Notes under the pieces: generated by a model
What the model saw: only the letters and a program-made list of their open reading frames with translations
Told to the model about the DNA's origin: nothing
Database searches by the model: none
Translations under genes and position numbers: made by a program
Shown here: piece after piece, positions 1 through 8,017 of the stretch
Numbering within the stretch: the stretch's first letter is position 1
Layout: every line of letters begins with the position of its first letter
Assembly: GCA_007120615.1 (NCBI GenBank)
Contig: SKNI01000008.1
Location: 1-15,164 of the forward strand
Direction: 5' to 3'
DNA length: 15,164 nt
Source: Myxococcales bacterium
Lineage (GTDB): Bacteria > Myxococcota_A > Bradymonadia > Bradymonadales > Bradymonadaceae

Positions 1-1305
1 CCGAGCCCGTTCGGTGATCTGAAAGGCGTGGTTGCACTCGGTGGAGAGGAGCTTCGGCGGAGGGTTTCGGATGGTGCGTAGATACTCGATTCCGCCGATC
101 TCCACCGAACCCAGTTGAGGGTGCTCAAAGGAGCGCCAGGGAGAGATATTATCGGGGTCTTCGGCAAATTTGCGAAGCATCTGGCGAAGTTCTTCTACCG
201 GAGGACGGACCAAAAATTCGATCGGGCTCTTCACTTCCAGCCCGGCATGGCCGATGGGATCCCAGAGCTCGATGGTATAGCCGGGAACGCCGAATACGGT
301 GCTGATCGTATCGGCCCAGACTCCCACGATGGCGCGGTCCTTGTCGTACATAAAGTCGGGGAAAGTTCGAAAGACTCGGTATCCCGTTCCTTCGGCGGCG
401 TCGGTGGCCAGGGCCTCCATCAATTCGATATCCCCTTTGGAGAGGGGAGTATCCTTTCGATAGGGCTGAGTGAGAATGCATCCCGTATAGGTGTGCATGG
501 TGAGAGCGCAGCCGATATGGGGATGAGCGCTAAAGGTGTCGACCACGGCTCGAGTTTCGGGTTCGCTCAAGGCGTATTTTCCGCCGTGGCGGCCGAACAT
601 GGAGAAAGGCTCCCAGGCGCCGGGGAAGTTTCGGTTCAAGTCGACGCCGAACTCCTGGGGGGCGTTGGTCCAGGTGACCCCGTCCCAGTTGACGAATTCG
701 CCTTCCCGACACAAAAAATAGGCATCTTCGGGATCGTCGTCCAGGGTCCTGGGGCGCAAAAAGGGCTCCCATTCTTTGTCCTCGACGAACGCTCCGGCGG
801 GGTGTTTCCAGCGCATCATCCGAACGGCGCCGTCTCCATCGATGTCACAGGGGTCGAGCCCCGATCGGACGCTCCCGGGCGGGGGCGGGCGCAGGCTGGA
901 GCGCAGATAGGGTGCCCCGTCGTACATGGCCTGAACGCCGTCCGGGGAGATGCAGGGCATGATCTGGACTTCGTGTTTTGAGAACCAGCGCTGGAGAGCT
1001 TCGTCGTCTCCCAGAAGCCCTTCCATCCACCGGGAGATGATAAAGAGTACGGCGCTGATGCCGGTGAACTCGCTGGCGTGGGTTCCGGCGTCCAGCCACA
1101 GAGCCGGTCGCTCCCCGCGACGGGTCCCCTCGGGGCTCTCCTCCCGGGCGCTGATGAGGAGACGATAAAGGGGCCGGCCATTGTGGGACTCTCCCACCGC
1201 GTCGAGCTCCACCCACTGAGGGTGCTCGTTTGCCAGGGAGATGCAGAAGGCTTCAATCTGGTCAAAGCCGACGTAGTCGTCGGCAGTATAAGGCGTCCAG
1301 GACAT
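1..1305 (-). CDS. M14-family zinc carboxypeptidase (3' end beyond window)
   Basis: This gene reads right to left from ATG at 1305 and is still open at base 1, so 435 residues are visible and the C terminus is missing. It has the metallocarboxypeptidase signature in order. HASE at residues 76-79 supplies two zinc ligands (H76, E79). GVDLNRNFP near 220-228 is the substrate carboxylate-binding asparagine/arginine motif. MHTYTG carries the third ligand H271, and TIELWDP carries the expected catalytic glutamate E346. Known family chemistry is removal of C-terminal amino acids, or in some subgroups cleavage of peptidoglycan peptides. The spacing from E79 to the DLNRNF motif is much longer than in classical carboxypeptidase A. 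The extra segment includes an acidic DIDGDG loop (154-159). No signal peptide or membrane helix is seen, so it is probably cytoplasmic. A strong AGGAG lies just before the ATG. It sits 67 bases downstream of the lipoprotein gene on the same strand and may be co-transcribed with it. Substrate unknown. Confidence 0.9.
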   Translation of the reverse strand, partial: MSWTPYTADDYVGFDQIEAFCISLANEHPQWVELDAVGESHNGRPLYRLLISAREESPEGTRRGERPALWLDAGTHASEFTGISAVLFIISRWMEGLLGDDEALQRWFSKHEVQIMPCISPDGVQAMYDGAPYLRSSLRPPPPGSVRSGLDPCDIDGDGAVRMMRWKHPAGAFVEDKEWEPFLRPRTLDDDPEDAYFLCREGEFVNWDGVTWTNAPQEFGVDLNRNFPGAWEPFSMFGRHGGKYALSEPETRAVVDTFSAHPHIGCALTMHTYTGCILTQPYRKDTPLSKGDIELMEALATDAAEGTGYRVFRTFPDFMYDKDRAIVGVWADTISTVFGVPGYTIELWDPIGHAGLEVKSPIEFLVRPPVEELRQMLRKFAEDPDNISPWRSFEHPQLGSVEIGGIEYLRTIRNPPPKLLSTECNHAFQITERAR

Positions 1306-1372
1306 TTATTCTCCTGCGGATATCAGTCATCAATGGATCAACAGCTACATGATAGCTCACCGAGGGTTTCGA

Positions 1373-2740
1373 TTAATGACGGGGATAGGCGGTCCAGCCC
1401 TCAGTCCAGGGCGCAGACGCACTGGGGCTGAAGGCTCCGCGGTAGACCGCTGTCGGATCAAAGCCTTCGGGGGGAGGCTCAATTCCAGTGGTGTGCTGGG
1501 GAGATGGGATCCAGCCCGGATCGCTCAGGTTGAAGGGGTCTTCCAGGCCCGGGTCGGCGCCGAAGAGATTGTTGAATTCCGGTTGTTCGAAGAAGGCGTA
1601 ATTTTCAAAGCCGTCATATTCTTCCCCTCCGTCGTCAATACGCCAAAAATAGCTCTCGCCGTCGTCACCGATATCATAGAAGAGGGTGTTTTGGACGATG
1701 ATTTCTTCGTTGTTGCCGTGAACCGCTGCCTCCGGCCCGTCGATATATACGCCGGGACCACCGGAGCCGACTACGATGCCGTGGGAGAAGACCCCGAGGC
1801 CCCCGTATTTGACGTAGAGCGCGACCTGACGGCTCTGCTTTTGTTCGGAGCCGATGATAGTGAAATTATAGATCCGGCCGTCGGTCTGAGGAAGAGCGTC
1901 GGGTTCTTCGGCGAGGTTTTCTAGCTCGATGGCCTCCTCTCCGTTGATGTCCTGTTGGATGGCCAGAAATTGAGCCGTTCCTCGCCAGGCGGTATCGAAG
2001 TCAAAGCCGTCGTCTCGGGCTCGAGTTGCCACGGCGTAGCGAAGGTCGACGGTGCCGCCGAAGACGGCAATTCCGTCGTCATCGCTCATATGAGATTGGA
2101 CGTACTCCACGGTGGTCTCGCTTCCACAGCCGGCAAGGGTGATGCCGTTGAGCGCTTTTTGCCCGTCGACCTCGGAGCCGCCGAACTCCACCCGGACGTA
2201 GCGCAATGTTCCGCAATCCCAGGAGTCGTCGTCGCCGCCTACCCGGGTGTCGTATTCGTCGGTGATGATGCGAAGCTGAAAATTCTCCCGATTGGTTCGG
2301 GCGAAGCCGGTCATGGCGATGCCGGCCCAGTCGCCGGCCAGGCGCTGTCCCGGTGGCTTATCGCTGGTAAAGACGATCGGATCGTTGCGGGTGCCTACAG
2401 CTTCCAGTCGGGCGCCCGCCAGGGATACAAGTCCCGTATTTCGGCGACCCAGGATGGTGGTCCCCGGCTCGATGGTCAGCGTCGCCGGAGCGACAACCAT
2501 GGTCAGATTCTCCAGCACATAGACGTTGTCCGCCGTCCACGTAGTATCTTCCACGATGTGATTGACGATATTGACCCGATTGGCCTCTCGACAGAGTCCC
2601 TCGACGCACTGGCTAGTGGCGGAGCAGTCGGCTTCGGAGGCGCATTGCTCCAACTCCAGAAGCAGGGAGCAACTGGAAAGGGGGAGGTAAAAAAGGATCC
2701 CGAGGACAACCAAAAAGAGGCGGCTTTTGCAGATATTCAT
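1373..2740 (-). CDS. Outer-membrane lipoprotein, right-handed beta-helix type
   Basis: A 455-residue protein starting at ATG 2740. A short basic N terminus, a hydrophobic stretch and the lipobox LSSC (residues 21-24) indicate a lipoprotein anchored at C24; the following serine fits outer-membrane sorting. After the anchor comes a small four-cysteine motif (C33, C39, C45, C50) of the kind common in Myxococcota surface proteins. Residues about 55-380 consist of repeating short beta-strand units with G, N and D turns. They include phrases such as TLRYVRVEFGG, LNGITLAGCGS and TTVEYVQSHMSDDDG, which recur in a family of secreted or lipid-anchored beta-helix proteins of Bacteroidota and Myxococcota. 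The C terminus is Pro-rich and ends in a W..GW sequence. No catalytic residues are evident, so a structural or binding role at the cell surface is the best inference. Its predicted promoter overlaps a TGTGACAT element. Confidence 0.85.
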   Translation of the reverse strand: MNICKSRLFLVVLGILFYLPLSSCSLLLELEQCASEADCSATSQCVEGLCREANRVNIVNHIVEDTTWTADNVYVLENLTMVVAPATLTIEPGTTILGRRNTGLVSLAGARLEAVGTRNDPIVFTSDKPPGQRLAGDWAGIAMTGFARTNRENFQLRIITDEYDTRVGGDDDSWDCGTLRYVRVEFGGSEVDGQKALNGITLAGCGSETTVEYVQSHMSDDDGIAVFGGTVDLRYAVATRARDDGFDFDTAWRGTAQFLAIQQDINGEEAIELENLAEEPDALPQTDGRIYNFTIIGSEQKQSRQVALYVKYGGLGVFSHGIVVGSGGPGVYIDGPEAAVHGNNEEIIVQNTLFYDIGDDGESYFWRIDDGGEEYDGFENYAFFEQPEFNNLFGADPGLEDPFNLSDPGWIPSPQHTTGIEPPPEGFDPTAVYRGAFSPSASAPWTEGWTAYPRH

Positions 2741-2780
2741 AAGGCTTGTCGCTCCGTCTTTCCGAAAACAAGAAGGGAAG

Positions 2781-2896
2781 ATGTCACAAAACTACCTGTG
2801 CCCGGGAGGAGTCGCAACCCTCCGATGATTCCGATTGTCGAGCCGGTATTTTTTGCGGGCAAGGCTTTGTGACATAACCATCAGCGATGTCACAGA
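2781..2896. promoter_or_regulatory. Three ATGTCACA elements (putative regulator sites)
   Basis: ATGTCACAAA occurs at 2781-2790, its exact reverse complement TTTGTGACAT at 2866-2875, and ATGTCACAGA at 2887-2896. The last two form a perfect 8-base inverted pair (TGTGACAT / ATGTCACA) separated by 11 bases. The half-site TGTGA / TCACA resembles those bound by CRP/FNR-type regulators, but the spacing differs from the classical six-base gap. The region lies between two divergent genes, so one regulator could act on both. Which regulator is unknown. Confidence 0.4.
2789..2817 (-). promoter_or_regulatory. Candidate sigma-70-type promoter for the beta-helix lipoprotein
   Basis: Read on the minus strand, TTGCGA (2817-2812) is followed after 17 bases by TAGTTT (2794-2789), about 50 bases upstream of the lipoprotein ATG. 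The -10 hexamer runs directly into TTTGTGACAT, one of three related elements in this intergenic region. Transcription would start about where that element ends, which is a typical repressor position. Assigned by eye only. Confidence 0.4.
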
Positions 2897-2921
2897 GCGA
2901 AGTGCGGCGTTGGAGGCTCGC

Positions 2922-2961
2922 TTGTCATCGGGGCTCCGATCAGGTGTAGTTTTACTATTAT
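2922..2961 (+). promoter_or_regulatory. Weak candidate promoter for the four-helix membrane protein
   Basis: TTGTCA at 2922-2927 is followed by TGTAGT (2945-2950, spacer 17) and by an AT-rich run containing TACTAT (2953-2958) and TATTAT (2956-2961). The -35 is good, but the best -10 is ambiguous. The gene starts 18 bases after this run, with a GGAGG at 2971-2975. Confidence 0.25.
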
Positions 2962-2979
2962 CTGGGAGTGGGAGGAGAA

Positions 2980-3432
2980 ATGGAAAAGAAACTCGAGATG
3001 TCGACGTCGGTAAAAATCGGCTGGCTCTTATTAGCCGTGGCCTTTGCCATGCAGGGGCTGGTCGGGGTTACGGTGGCGTTTTTGATCGACACCCCCCTGT
3101 GGGACTGGCATCAGAGTCGAACGGCGATTGCGCTGTGGGATGAGCCCCATTTTGATCCGCAGACGGAAGCCTTTCGAAGCTGGGCGATGGCCCTGGTGGG
3201 GGGAACCATCGTGAGTTGGTCGGTGGCGATGTTGTGGATCGTGTTGATTCCCATGCGCAATCGAGAGCCCTGGGCCTGGTGGGCGATTATCACCAGCACG
3301 CTGGGGTGGTTTTTCATCGATACCACCATCTCGGCGATGCATGGCGTCGGTATCAACGTGCTGTTTAACCTGATGGCGCTGACCATGGTCGCCGTTCCGT
3401 TGGCGCTGACCTGGTCCTGGCGTGGAGAATAG
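2980..3432 (+). CDS. Small integral membrane protein, four predicted helices
   Basis: A 150-residue protein. I chose ATG 2980 over the GTG at 2968 because GGAGG (2971-2975) sits at the right distance upstream. Hydrophobic segments at about residues 11-36, 66-90, 97-120 and 124-146 predict four membrane helices. Helix 1 and helix 2 are joined by a soluble loop (about 37-65) containing W41, W43, H44 and a DEPHFDPQTEAFRSW stretch; helices 2 and 3 are joined by a short basic PMRNREPWAW turn. The protein is very tryptophan-rich, and helix 3 holds an FFIDTTISAMHG sequence with acidic and histidine residues. I do not recognise a characterised family. It stands alone on the plus strand, divergent from the lipoprotein and convergent with the SDR gene. 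No function can be assigned. Confidence 0.75.
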   Translation: MEKKLEMSTSVKIGWLLLAVAFAMQGLVGVTVAFLIDTPLWDWHQSRTAIALWDEPHFDPQTEAFRSWAMALVGGTIVSWSVAMLWIVLIPMRNREPWAWWAIITSTLGWFFIDTTISAMHGVGINVLFNLMALTMVAVPLALTWSWRGE

Positions 3433-3469
3433 CGCTGGAGATCTACTGGATGTGAGTTCCTCGCACCGG

Positions 3470-4189
3470 TCAGCCGGAGGGGTTCTCCTTTCTCTTGAGA
3501 TCTTCGGCTTCCACCACCTGATTGTCGCTGTCCTTTGCCAGGCCCAGGTCTACCAGAGCGGTAGCCAACTCGGTGTTGTCGGTGGACCGATAGCGGTCGG
3601 CCAGACGCCGAGCTCCGAACAGCCGGAGCCCCGTCGCGGTCAGGTCGGCCAGAGCACCCCCGAGGCGTTCGCCGACTCTGGTCTCGTCGCGGTCCGGTCC
3701 GGTGATCATTGCGGGCCGGGCGATGATAAAGGGAAGCCCGCTCTCTTTTAGATCTCGCTCGGCGTTCCACCGGGCTCGATAATAAGCGGTCTTCGCTCCT
3801 TCCCGCACCCCCATCGCCGACAGATAGACGACCCGGGGGCGAATCTCAGCTCGGGACGCCGCTTCCAGCAAGAGCCGAAAGAGCCCGTAGTCCACGGACT
3901 CGTAGGTGGGATTGTCCTCGGCCTTGCGGGCACCTTTGGCGGTGATTCCCACCAGATAGTAGAGAATATCTGGGGCGAGGCGTCGCAGAGTGTCGGCCAT
4001 GGCTTCCTCCTCCCAGGGAGTTCGGTCCACGGCCGCTCCCTGCGTGCGGAATTGCTCCTCCCAGGTGGCCGCGCTGGAGGAGTTCGGCCGGATGTGAGCG
4101 GTGGTTTCAACGCCGGCTTCGGTCAGCAGGCGCACCACCTCGCGGCCCGTATATCCCGTTGCTCCTGTAACGAATGCGCTGGTGGTCAC
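3470..4189 (-). CDS. Atypical SDR / NmrA-like NAD(P)-binding protein
   Basis: A 239-residue protein starting at GTG 4189, preceded by AAGGAG at suitable spacing. The N terminus is a Rossmann nucleotide-binding fold: AFVTGATGYTG places G9, G12 and G15 in the GxxGxxG pattern. A region near residues 120-126 (VVYLSAMG) corresponds to the usual SDR strand before the active site, and YYRARWNAE (136-144) sits where classical members have YxxxK. The lysine is an arginine here, as in many atypical or extended members. RPAMITGP (158-165) is the conserved turn after the substrate-binding strand. Such proteins are NAD(P)-dependent epimerases, reductases, or redox-sensing regulators without catalysis; the sequence does not decide which. 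The C-terminal tail (about 220-239) is charged. It ends 37 bases from the stop of the convergent membrane-protein gene. Confidence 0.85.
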   Translation of the reverse strand: MTTSAFVTGATGYTGREVVRLLTEAGVETTAHIRPNSSSAATWEEQFRTQGAAVDRTPWEEEAMADTLRRLAPDILYYLVGITAKGARKAEDNPTYESVDYGLFRLLLEAASRAEIRPRVVYLSAMGVREGAKTAYYRARWNAERDLKESGLPFIIARPAMITGPDRDETRVGERLGGALADLTATGLRLFGARRLADRYRSTDNTELATALVDLGLAKDSDNQVVEAEDLKRKENPSG

Positions 4190-4301
4190 GATCGGTCTCC
4201 TTCGGTCGACGCCAGTTGAATATCGGTCCAGATGGGCCGCAGGCTAAGTGACGTTGTACTACTAACCCAACGAACTTTGCCGGTCCAGCTCGAGCAAGGC
4301 T

Positions 4302-4330
4302 TTGCTTCGGTCGGGGGGGGGTGGTAGTCT
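4302..4330 (+). promoter_or_regulatory. Candidate promoter with a G9 tract in the spacer
   Basis: TTGCTT (4302-4307) and TAGTCT (4325-4330) are separated by 17 bases, about 90 bases ahead of the first DUF4139 gene. The spacer includes nine consecutive G residues (4313-4321). The hexamers are of the same style as the lipoprotein promoter (TTGCGA-17-TAGTTT), which adds some support. Length change of the G tract would alter hexamer spacing. Assigned by eye. Confidence 0.4.
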
Positions 4331-4421
4331 GACGACTGCTACGAAAAATACGATTGCGAACAGGCAAAGTCCGACTGATTTGGGAAGCATTGAAGCCGGT
4401 CGAGATGCAGGAAGGATAGGT

Positions 4422-6452
4422 ATGAAAACCGTACGATGTGAAAGTGAAATTACGGGTGTCGTGGTCCACTCCCGGGGGGCCGTTATCACTCGTCGAGTGG
4501 AACTCTCCGGTGAGAAATCAGCGGAACTCGAAGTGCTGGTGGAGGGCATTACGGGTCGGGTTCAGGAGGGTACGATTCGAGTTGGTGTGGGTGAAAGCCA
4601 GGCCCGGCTGGTAGCTGTGCGAAGCAGGGTGGAGCTTGCAGAGGCAGACGCTGAAGCCGGTCCCACCACAAAGCAGGTGGAAATCTTGTCGGCGCAGTTG
4701 GCCGATAAAAGAGAAGAGCGCGATGAGCGAACTGCCCGGCTGAGCCGGTGGAATCAATTGCAGATCGCGCCGCGCGGGCTGCGGGCATTAAAAGAGCAGG
4801 GCCCCCTGGTTCGAACCACAAGAGCCCTGGAGCTAGTTGTGCTGGCTCGTCAGGAGCGGGAGCGCCTCGCCGGACAGATCCTGGGGCTTGAGGAAGAGAT
4901 CGAGGAGCTCAATCGAAGGCTTCGGCAGGTATATCTCGAAGACCAGCAGGCATCGGATCAAGACCGAAGGGGAGAGACCGCCTCGCGGCTGGTATTTGTG
5001 ATTCATCTGGCCGATGTCGGTGAGCAGGAGGAGTTGGAGCTGAGTTACGTGGTGGATGACGCTCGATGGTGGCCGACCTATAGCGTGAATCTGGACAGCG
5101 TGGACAAGAGGGTACGTCTCGATGTCGAGGCGGTGGGCGCCCAGGGAAGTGGAGAGGACTGGCCGGGGGTGGAACTGGCTCTGTCCACGGCGGAGTTGAA
5201 TATGGACGCTCAGCTTCCCAAATTGCCCTCTCAGCGCCTGGGACGACGCCAGGCTCCGGCGCCGCCGTCGGGGTATCGGCCACCTCCGGAGGGGTTGGAG
5301 AGTCTCTTTGGAGGCTATGATGCCGCTCATTCCAGGCTGGTGAGGCCGGAGGCTTACGGGCATACGGACGGTCAACCCCAGAAAGAACGATATGCTCCGA
5401 AGCGTGCGCCTCGCCAGGAATCGGCTCTATCGGAGCAAAGCGCCCCGATACGGGCCAGCTCCGGAGGGATGCCGCCCCCGGATATCAGCTTCGGTGGGGC
5501 AATGCCTCCGGCTCCTTCGGGAGCGCCTCCATCGGCTCCGGTTGGCGCGAGCATGCTCAAGAAGCGTTCCGCTCCCGCCCGGAGTCGGGCTCAGGTCGGG
5601 CAGGCCCAGGCGGAAGCTCCCGCCGAGATCGAGCCCGGCGACGGCTGGTTGAATTTTGATCGCCTCCGACTCGGTGCGCCCTCGAGCTCCTACCGGGGAA
5701 AACTCCACCGGGTCAGCGACGACCATGCTCATCTTGGGGGCACAACGAGACCGCTGGCGTCCAACGTGGGCCAGGGAATGGTCGACCCAGTGGCCTCTCG
5801 AGGCAGTTTTGATTATCGCTACGATGGTGAAGGCCGGTTTCGAATTCCCGCCGATGGTAAAGGACATCGGGTCCAACTTCGTAGTGTGGAGGGACCCTGC
5901 CAGTGGCGGTGGCGCTGCGTCCCTCGGGTGGAGCCGGCGGTGTACCGCGAAGTTCATTTCACTAACCCCCTGGACGCCGCTCTCCTCGATGGCCCGGCCC
6001 GGGTCTTTATCGACGGGGAATATCGCTCTCAGGCTCAACTGCACCGCGTGGATCGGGGCGGAAAGATTCAGCTCGGACTCGGGGTGGAGGAGCGGATTCA
6101 GGTCATCAGAAACGCTCGCTTCGGCGAAGAAGGGGCCGGGCTTCTGGGAGGAAAGCGATCCCTGGACCACGAGGTCGATATCGAGCTTCGCTCCAGCCTG
6201 GGGATCCCGGTGGAGGTGGAGGTCGTCGATCGGCTCCCGGTGACCGATGACGAGAGCGTGGCGGTGAAGATGTTGTCGGAGCATCCCACTTCTGAGCCCT
6301 ACGACCAGAGCGAACGGCGGGGGCAAACGCTTCGCGGAGGGCGCCTGTGGAGGGTTCCCCTTACGCCCGGTGGTCAGGGCACTGTGAAATACACCTATCT
6401 CGTTCAGATTCGAACCCGTGATGAGTTGATTGGAGGAAATCGCCGTGAGTGA
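4422..6452 (+). CDS. DUF4140/DUF4139 (mucoidy inhibitor A-like) protein with Pro-rich insert
   Basis: A 676-residue protein. I chose ATG 4422, which has AGGAAGG just upstream; an in-frame extension upstream to 4302 would begin inside the candidate promoter and encode a Gly/Thr-rich leader unlike the family. Residues about 8-65 match the DUF4140 N-terminal domain (ITGVVVHSRGAVITRRVEL). Residues about 82-180 are a charged, probably coiled-coil region. The DUF4139 domain begins near 205 (ELSYVVDDARWWPTYSV, then GSGEDWPGVELALSTAEL). It is interrupted by a Pro/Ala/Ser/Arg-rich low-complexity insert at about 268-405 and resumes to the C terminus (LLDGPARVFIDGEYRSQAQL, 521-540). No signal peptide or membrane helix is seen. 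The family's biochemical role is unknown; the MuiA name comes from a mucoidy phenotype. The stop overlaps the next gene, a second member of the family, by eight bases. Confidence 0.85.
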   Translation: MKTVRCESEITGVVVHSRGAVITRRVELSGEKSAELEVLVEGITGRVQEGTIRVGVGESQARLVAVRSRVELAEADAEAGPTTKQVEILSAQLADKREERDERTARLSRWNQLQIAPRGLRALKEQGPLVRTTRALELVVLARQERERLAGQILGLEEEIEELNRRLRQVYLEDQQASDQDRRGETASRLVFVIHLADVGEQEELELSYVVDDARWWPTYSVNLDSVDKRVRLDVEAVGAQGSGEDWPGVELALSTAELNMDAQLPKLPSQRLGRRQAPAPPSGYRPPPEGLESLFGGYDAAHSRLVRPEAYGHTDGQPQKERYAPKRAPRQESALSEQSAPIRASSGGMPPPDISFGGAMPPAPSGAPPSAPVGASMLKKRSAPARSRAQVGQAQAEAPAEIEPGDGWLNFDRLRLGAPSSSYRGKLHRVSDDHAHLGGTTRPLASNVGQGMVDPVASRGSFDYRYDGEGRFRIPADGKGHRVQLRSVEGPCQWRWRCVPRVEPAVYREVHFTNPLDAALLDGPARVFIDGEYRSQAQLHRVDRGGKIQLGLGVEERIQVIRNARFGEEGAGLLGGKRSLDHEVDIELRSSLGIPVEVEVVDRLPVTDDESVAVKMLSEHPTSEPYDQSERRGQTLRGGRLWRVPLTPGGQGTVKYTYLVQIRTRDELIGGNRRE

Positions 6453-8001
6453 ACAAGAAAAAAGTGCAGAAAGCAGGGCCACGGACGTGACCTTTTTCGA
6501 GGACCGGGCGCGGGTTCACAGAACCTCTACGGTCGTCGTCGAGGCCGGGGTCACGGCGGTGGACGTCACCGGGGTCAGCGCTCTGATCGACCAGACAGGA
6601 TTGGTGGTCACTCTGGGCCCGGACGCTTCTCAGCAAGCGTCGATTCGGGCGGCCCAGGTTCAACACCGCCTGGAGAGCAGCGATGATGGAGATCAGGCGC
6701 GCGAAGCACTCGCCATTGAGGAGGAAGAAGCCCGAAAAGAGGTCAAAAACGCTCAGGCCATTCGGGACCGACTCTATGAGGAAAAAGAGTCGATTCTGGA
6801 GTTGGAGACCTCTCTACTCAATCAATTACGACGGGTCCCTCAGGGCGATGAGATCTCGCCGAAGAGCTGGCGAGATGCTCTCGAAGCGCTTGGAGAACCG
6901 CTGGCCGAGGTTCGCTCTAAACTCGGTGAGGCTCGGCGACAGGTCCATAGAGCCGAGCAGGTGTGGGCCCGGGTAAAAGAGCGCCTTCGGGCGGCCCAAC
7001 AAAAGTCTCCGGAGATGGTAGCCTCTGTGGAAGTGCAGATCGAAGCTGCGGAAGCCGGAGAAGTGGAGTTGGTGCTGGAGTATTTCGTGCCCTGTGCGCT
7101 GTGGCGACCCTCCCATCGAGCCCGCTATTTGCCGGGCGATGAGCCCCGGCTCGAGATGACCACCCTGGCCACCGTCTGGCAGCAGACCGGAGAGCGGTGG
7201 GAGAATATCCGAGCCTATTTCTCGACGGCGCGATTAACCAAGCCCTCGTCGGCGCCGCTTCTGGAGGATGATCTGCTGATCTCGAGACAGAAATCATCGG
7301 AGGAGCGAAAGTCGATTCAGGTGGAGGTTCGCGATCAGATGATCGCCGAGATGGCCGACGGGAGTCGACGAAGTGTGGACGAGATGCCCGGGATCGACGA
7401 CGGCGGACGCCCGCTGACCTTTGAAGCCCAGCGCGAGGTCACCATCGAAAGCGATGGTAGCCCCCTGCAGGTCAAATGCGCCGCCACTACCCTTGATGTG
7501 AAGGTAGAGTCATTAGTCTACCCCGAACTCATGGACGCTCCTCACCTGGTGGTAAAGGGCGTGTGGAGCGCTGCGACCCCGCTTCTTGCCGGACCGGTGA
7601 CGCTTATCCGGGGCGGTGAATTTGCCGGGCGGACTCGCCAGGACTTCGTGGCCGTCGGGGAGCCGCTGGTGCTCGGTTTTGGACCGCAAAACGCCGTGCG
7701 TCTTCAGCGGCGGGTCGATGAGTCCCGGGGACAGGCCAAAATCACCGGCAGGCAATGGATCGAAAAGAAGATTCATCTCTATGCCAGTAATCTCAGCGGC
7801 AAAGAGCAGCGCTTTGAGATCGTAGAGAGAGTTCCGGTAAGTGAAATTAGCGAGATCAACGTCACCGTGGACGGAGGAAAATACCGGACCGATAAGGACG
7901 GGTTTATCAGGTTCGCGATCGTGCTGGGACCCCGGGAGACCTGCGAGGAGTCGCTGGGATATCGGGTGGAGTTCGGCTCAAAAGTAGAGTTAGCGCTTTG
8001 A
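6445..8001 (+). CDS. Second DUF4139-family (MuiA-like) protein
   Basis: A 518-residue protein. GTG 6445 is preferred over an upstream start at 6430 because GGAGG at 6432-6436 lies eight bases ahead of it; this start overlaps the previous gene by eight bases, implying coupled translation. The N terminus (TDVTFFEDRARVHRTSTVVV, 13-32) fits the DUF4140 pattern. Residues about 82-190 are strongly charged and probably coiled coil. DUF4139 follows: ELVLEYFVPCALWRPSHRARY (208-228), TGERWENIRAYFSTA (248-262), and PLLAGPVTLIRGGEFAGRTR (379-398), the family's usual dg-type turn. It lacks the Pro-rich insert of its neighbour and is diverged from it, so this is not a recent duplication. No secretion signal is visible. 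A physical partnership between the two products is plausible but inferred from overlap and shared family only. Confidence 0.82.
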   Translation: MSEQEKSAESRATDVTFFEDRARVHRTSTVVVEAGVTAVDVTGVSALIDQTGLVVTLGPDASQQASIRAAQVQHRLESSDDGDQAREALAIEEEEARKEVKNAQAIRDRLYEEKESILELETSLLNQLRRVPQGDEISPKSWRDALEALGEPLAEVRSKLGEARRQVHRAEQVWARVKERLRAAQQKSPEMVASVEVQIEAAEAGEVELVLEYFVPCALWRPSHRARYLPGDEPRLEMTTLATVWQQTGERWENIRAYFSTARLTKPSSAPLLEDDLLISRQKSSEERKSIQVEVRDQMIAEMADGSRRSVDEMPGIDDGGRPLTFEAQREVTIESDGSPLQVKCAATTLDVKVESLVYPELMDAPHLVVKGVWSAATPLLAGPVTLIRGGEFAGRTRQDFVAVGEPLVLGFGPQNAVRLQRRVDESRGQAKITGRQWIEKKIHLYASNLSGKEQRFEIVERVPVSEISEINVTVDGGKYRTDKDGFIRFAIVLGPRETCEESLGYRVEFGSKVELAL

Positions 8002-8017
8002 GTTCCCGGCAACGGCT

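Noticed and set aside
115..981. A 288-codon plus-strand open frame
   Set aside because: It lies antisense to the M14 carboxypeptidase, has no recognisable domain or ribosome-binding site, and is explained by codon bias of the real gene on the other strand.
1955..2872. A 305-codon plus-strand open frame
   Set aside because: Mostly antisense to the beta-helix lipoprotein, whose lipobox and repeated beta-strand phrases show the true coding strand; its predicted product is low-quality and has no family resemblance.
2860..4304. GCAAGGCTTTG shared by two intergenic regions (2860-2870 and 4294-4304)
   Set aside because: Only two copies of 11 bases with different flanks; the second is part of a small local AGCAA/TTGCT inverted repeat. 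Likely coincidence.
5427..6482. A 351-codon minus-strand open frame
   Set aside because: Antisense to the first DUF4139 gene, which has clear domain matches; the reverse product has no coherent composition.
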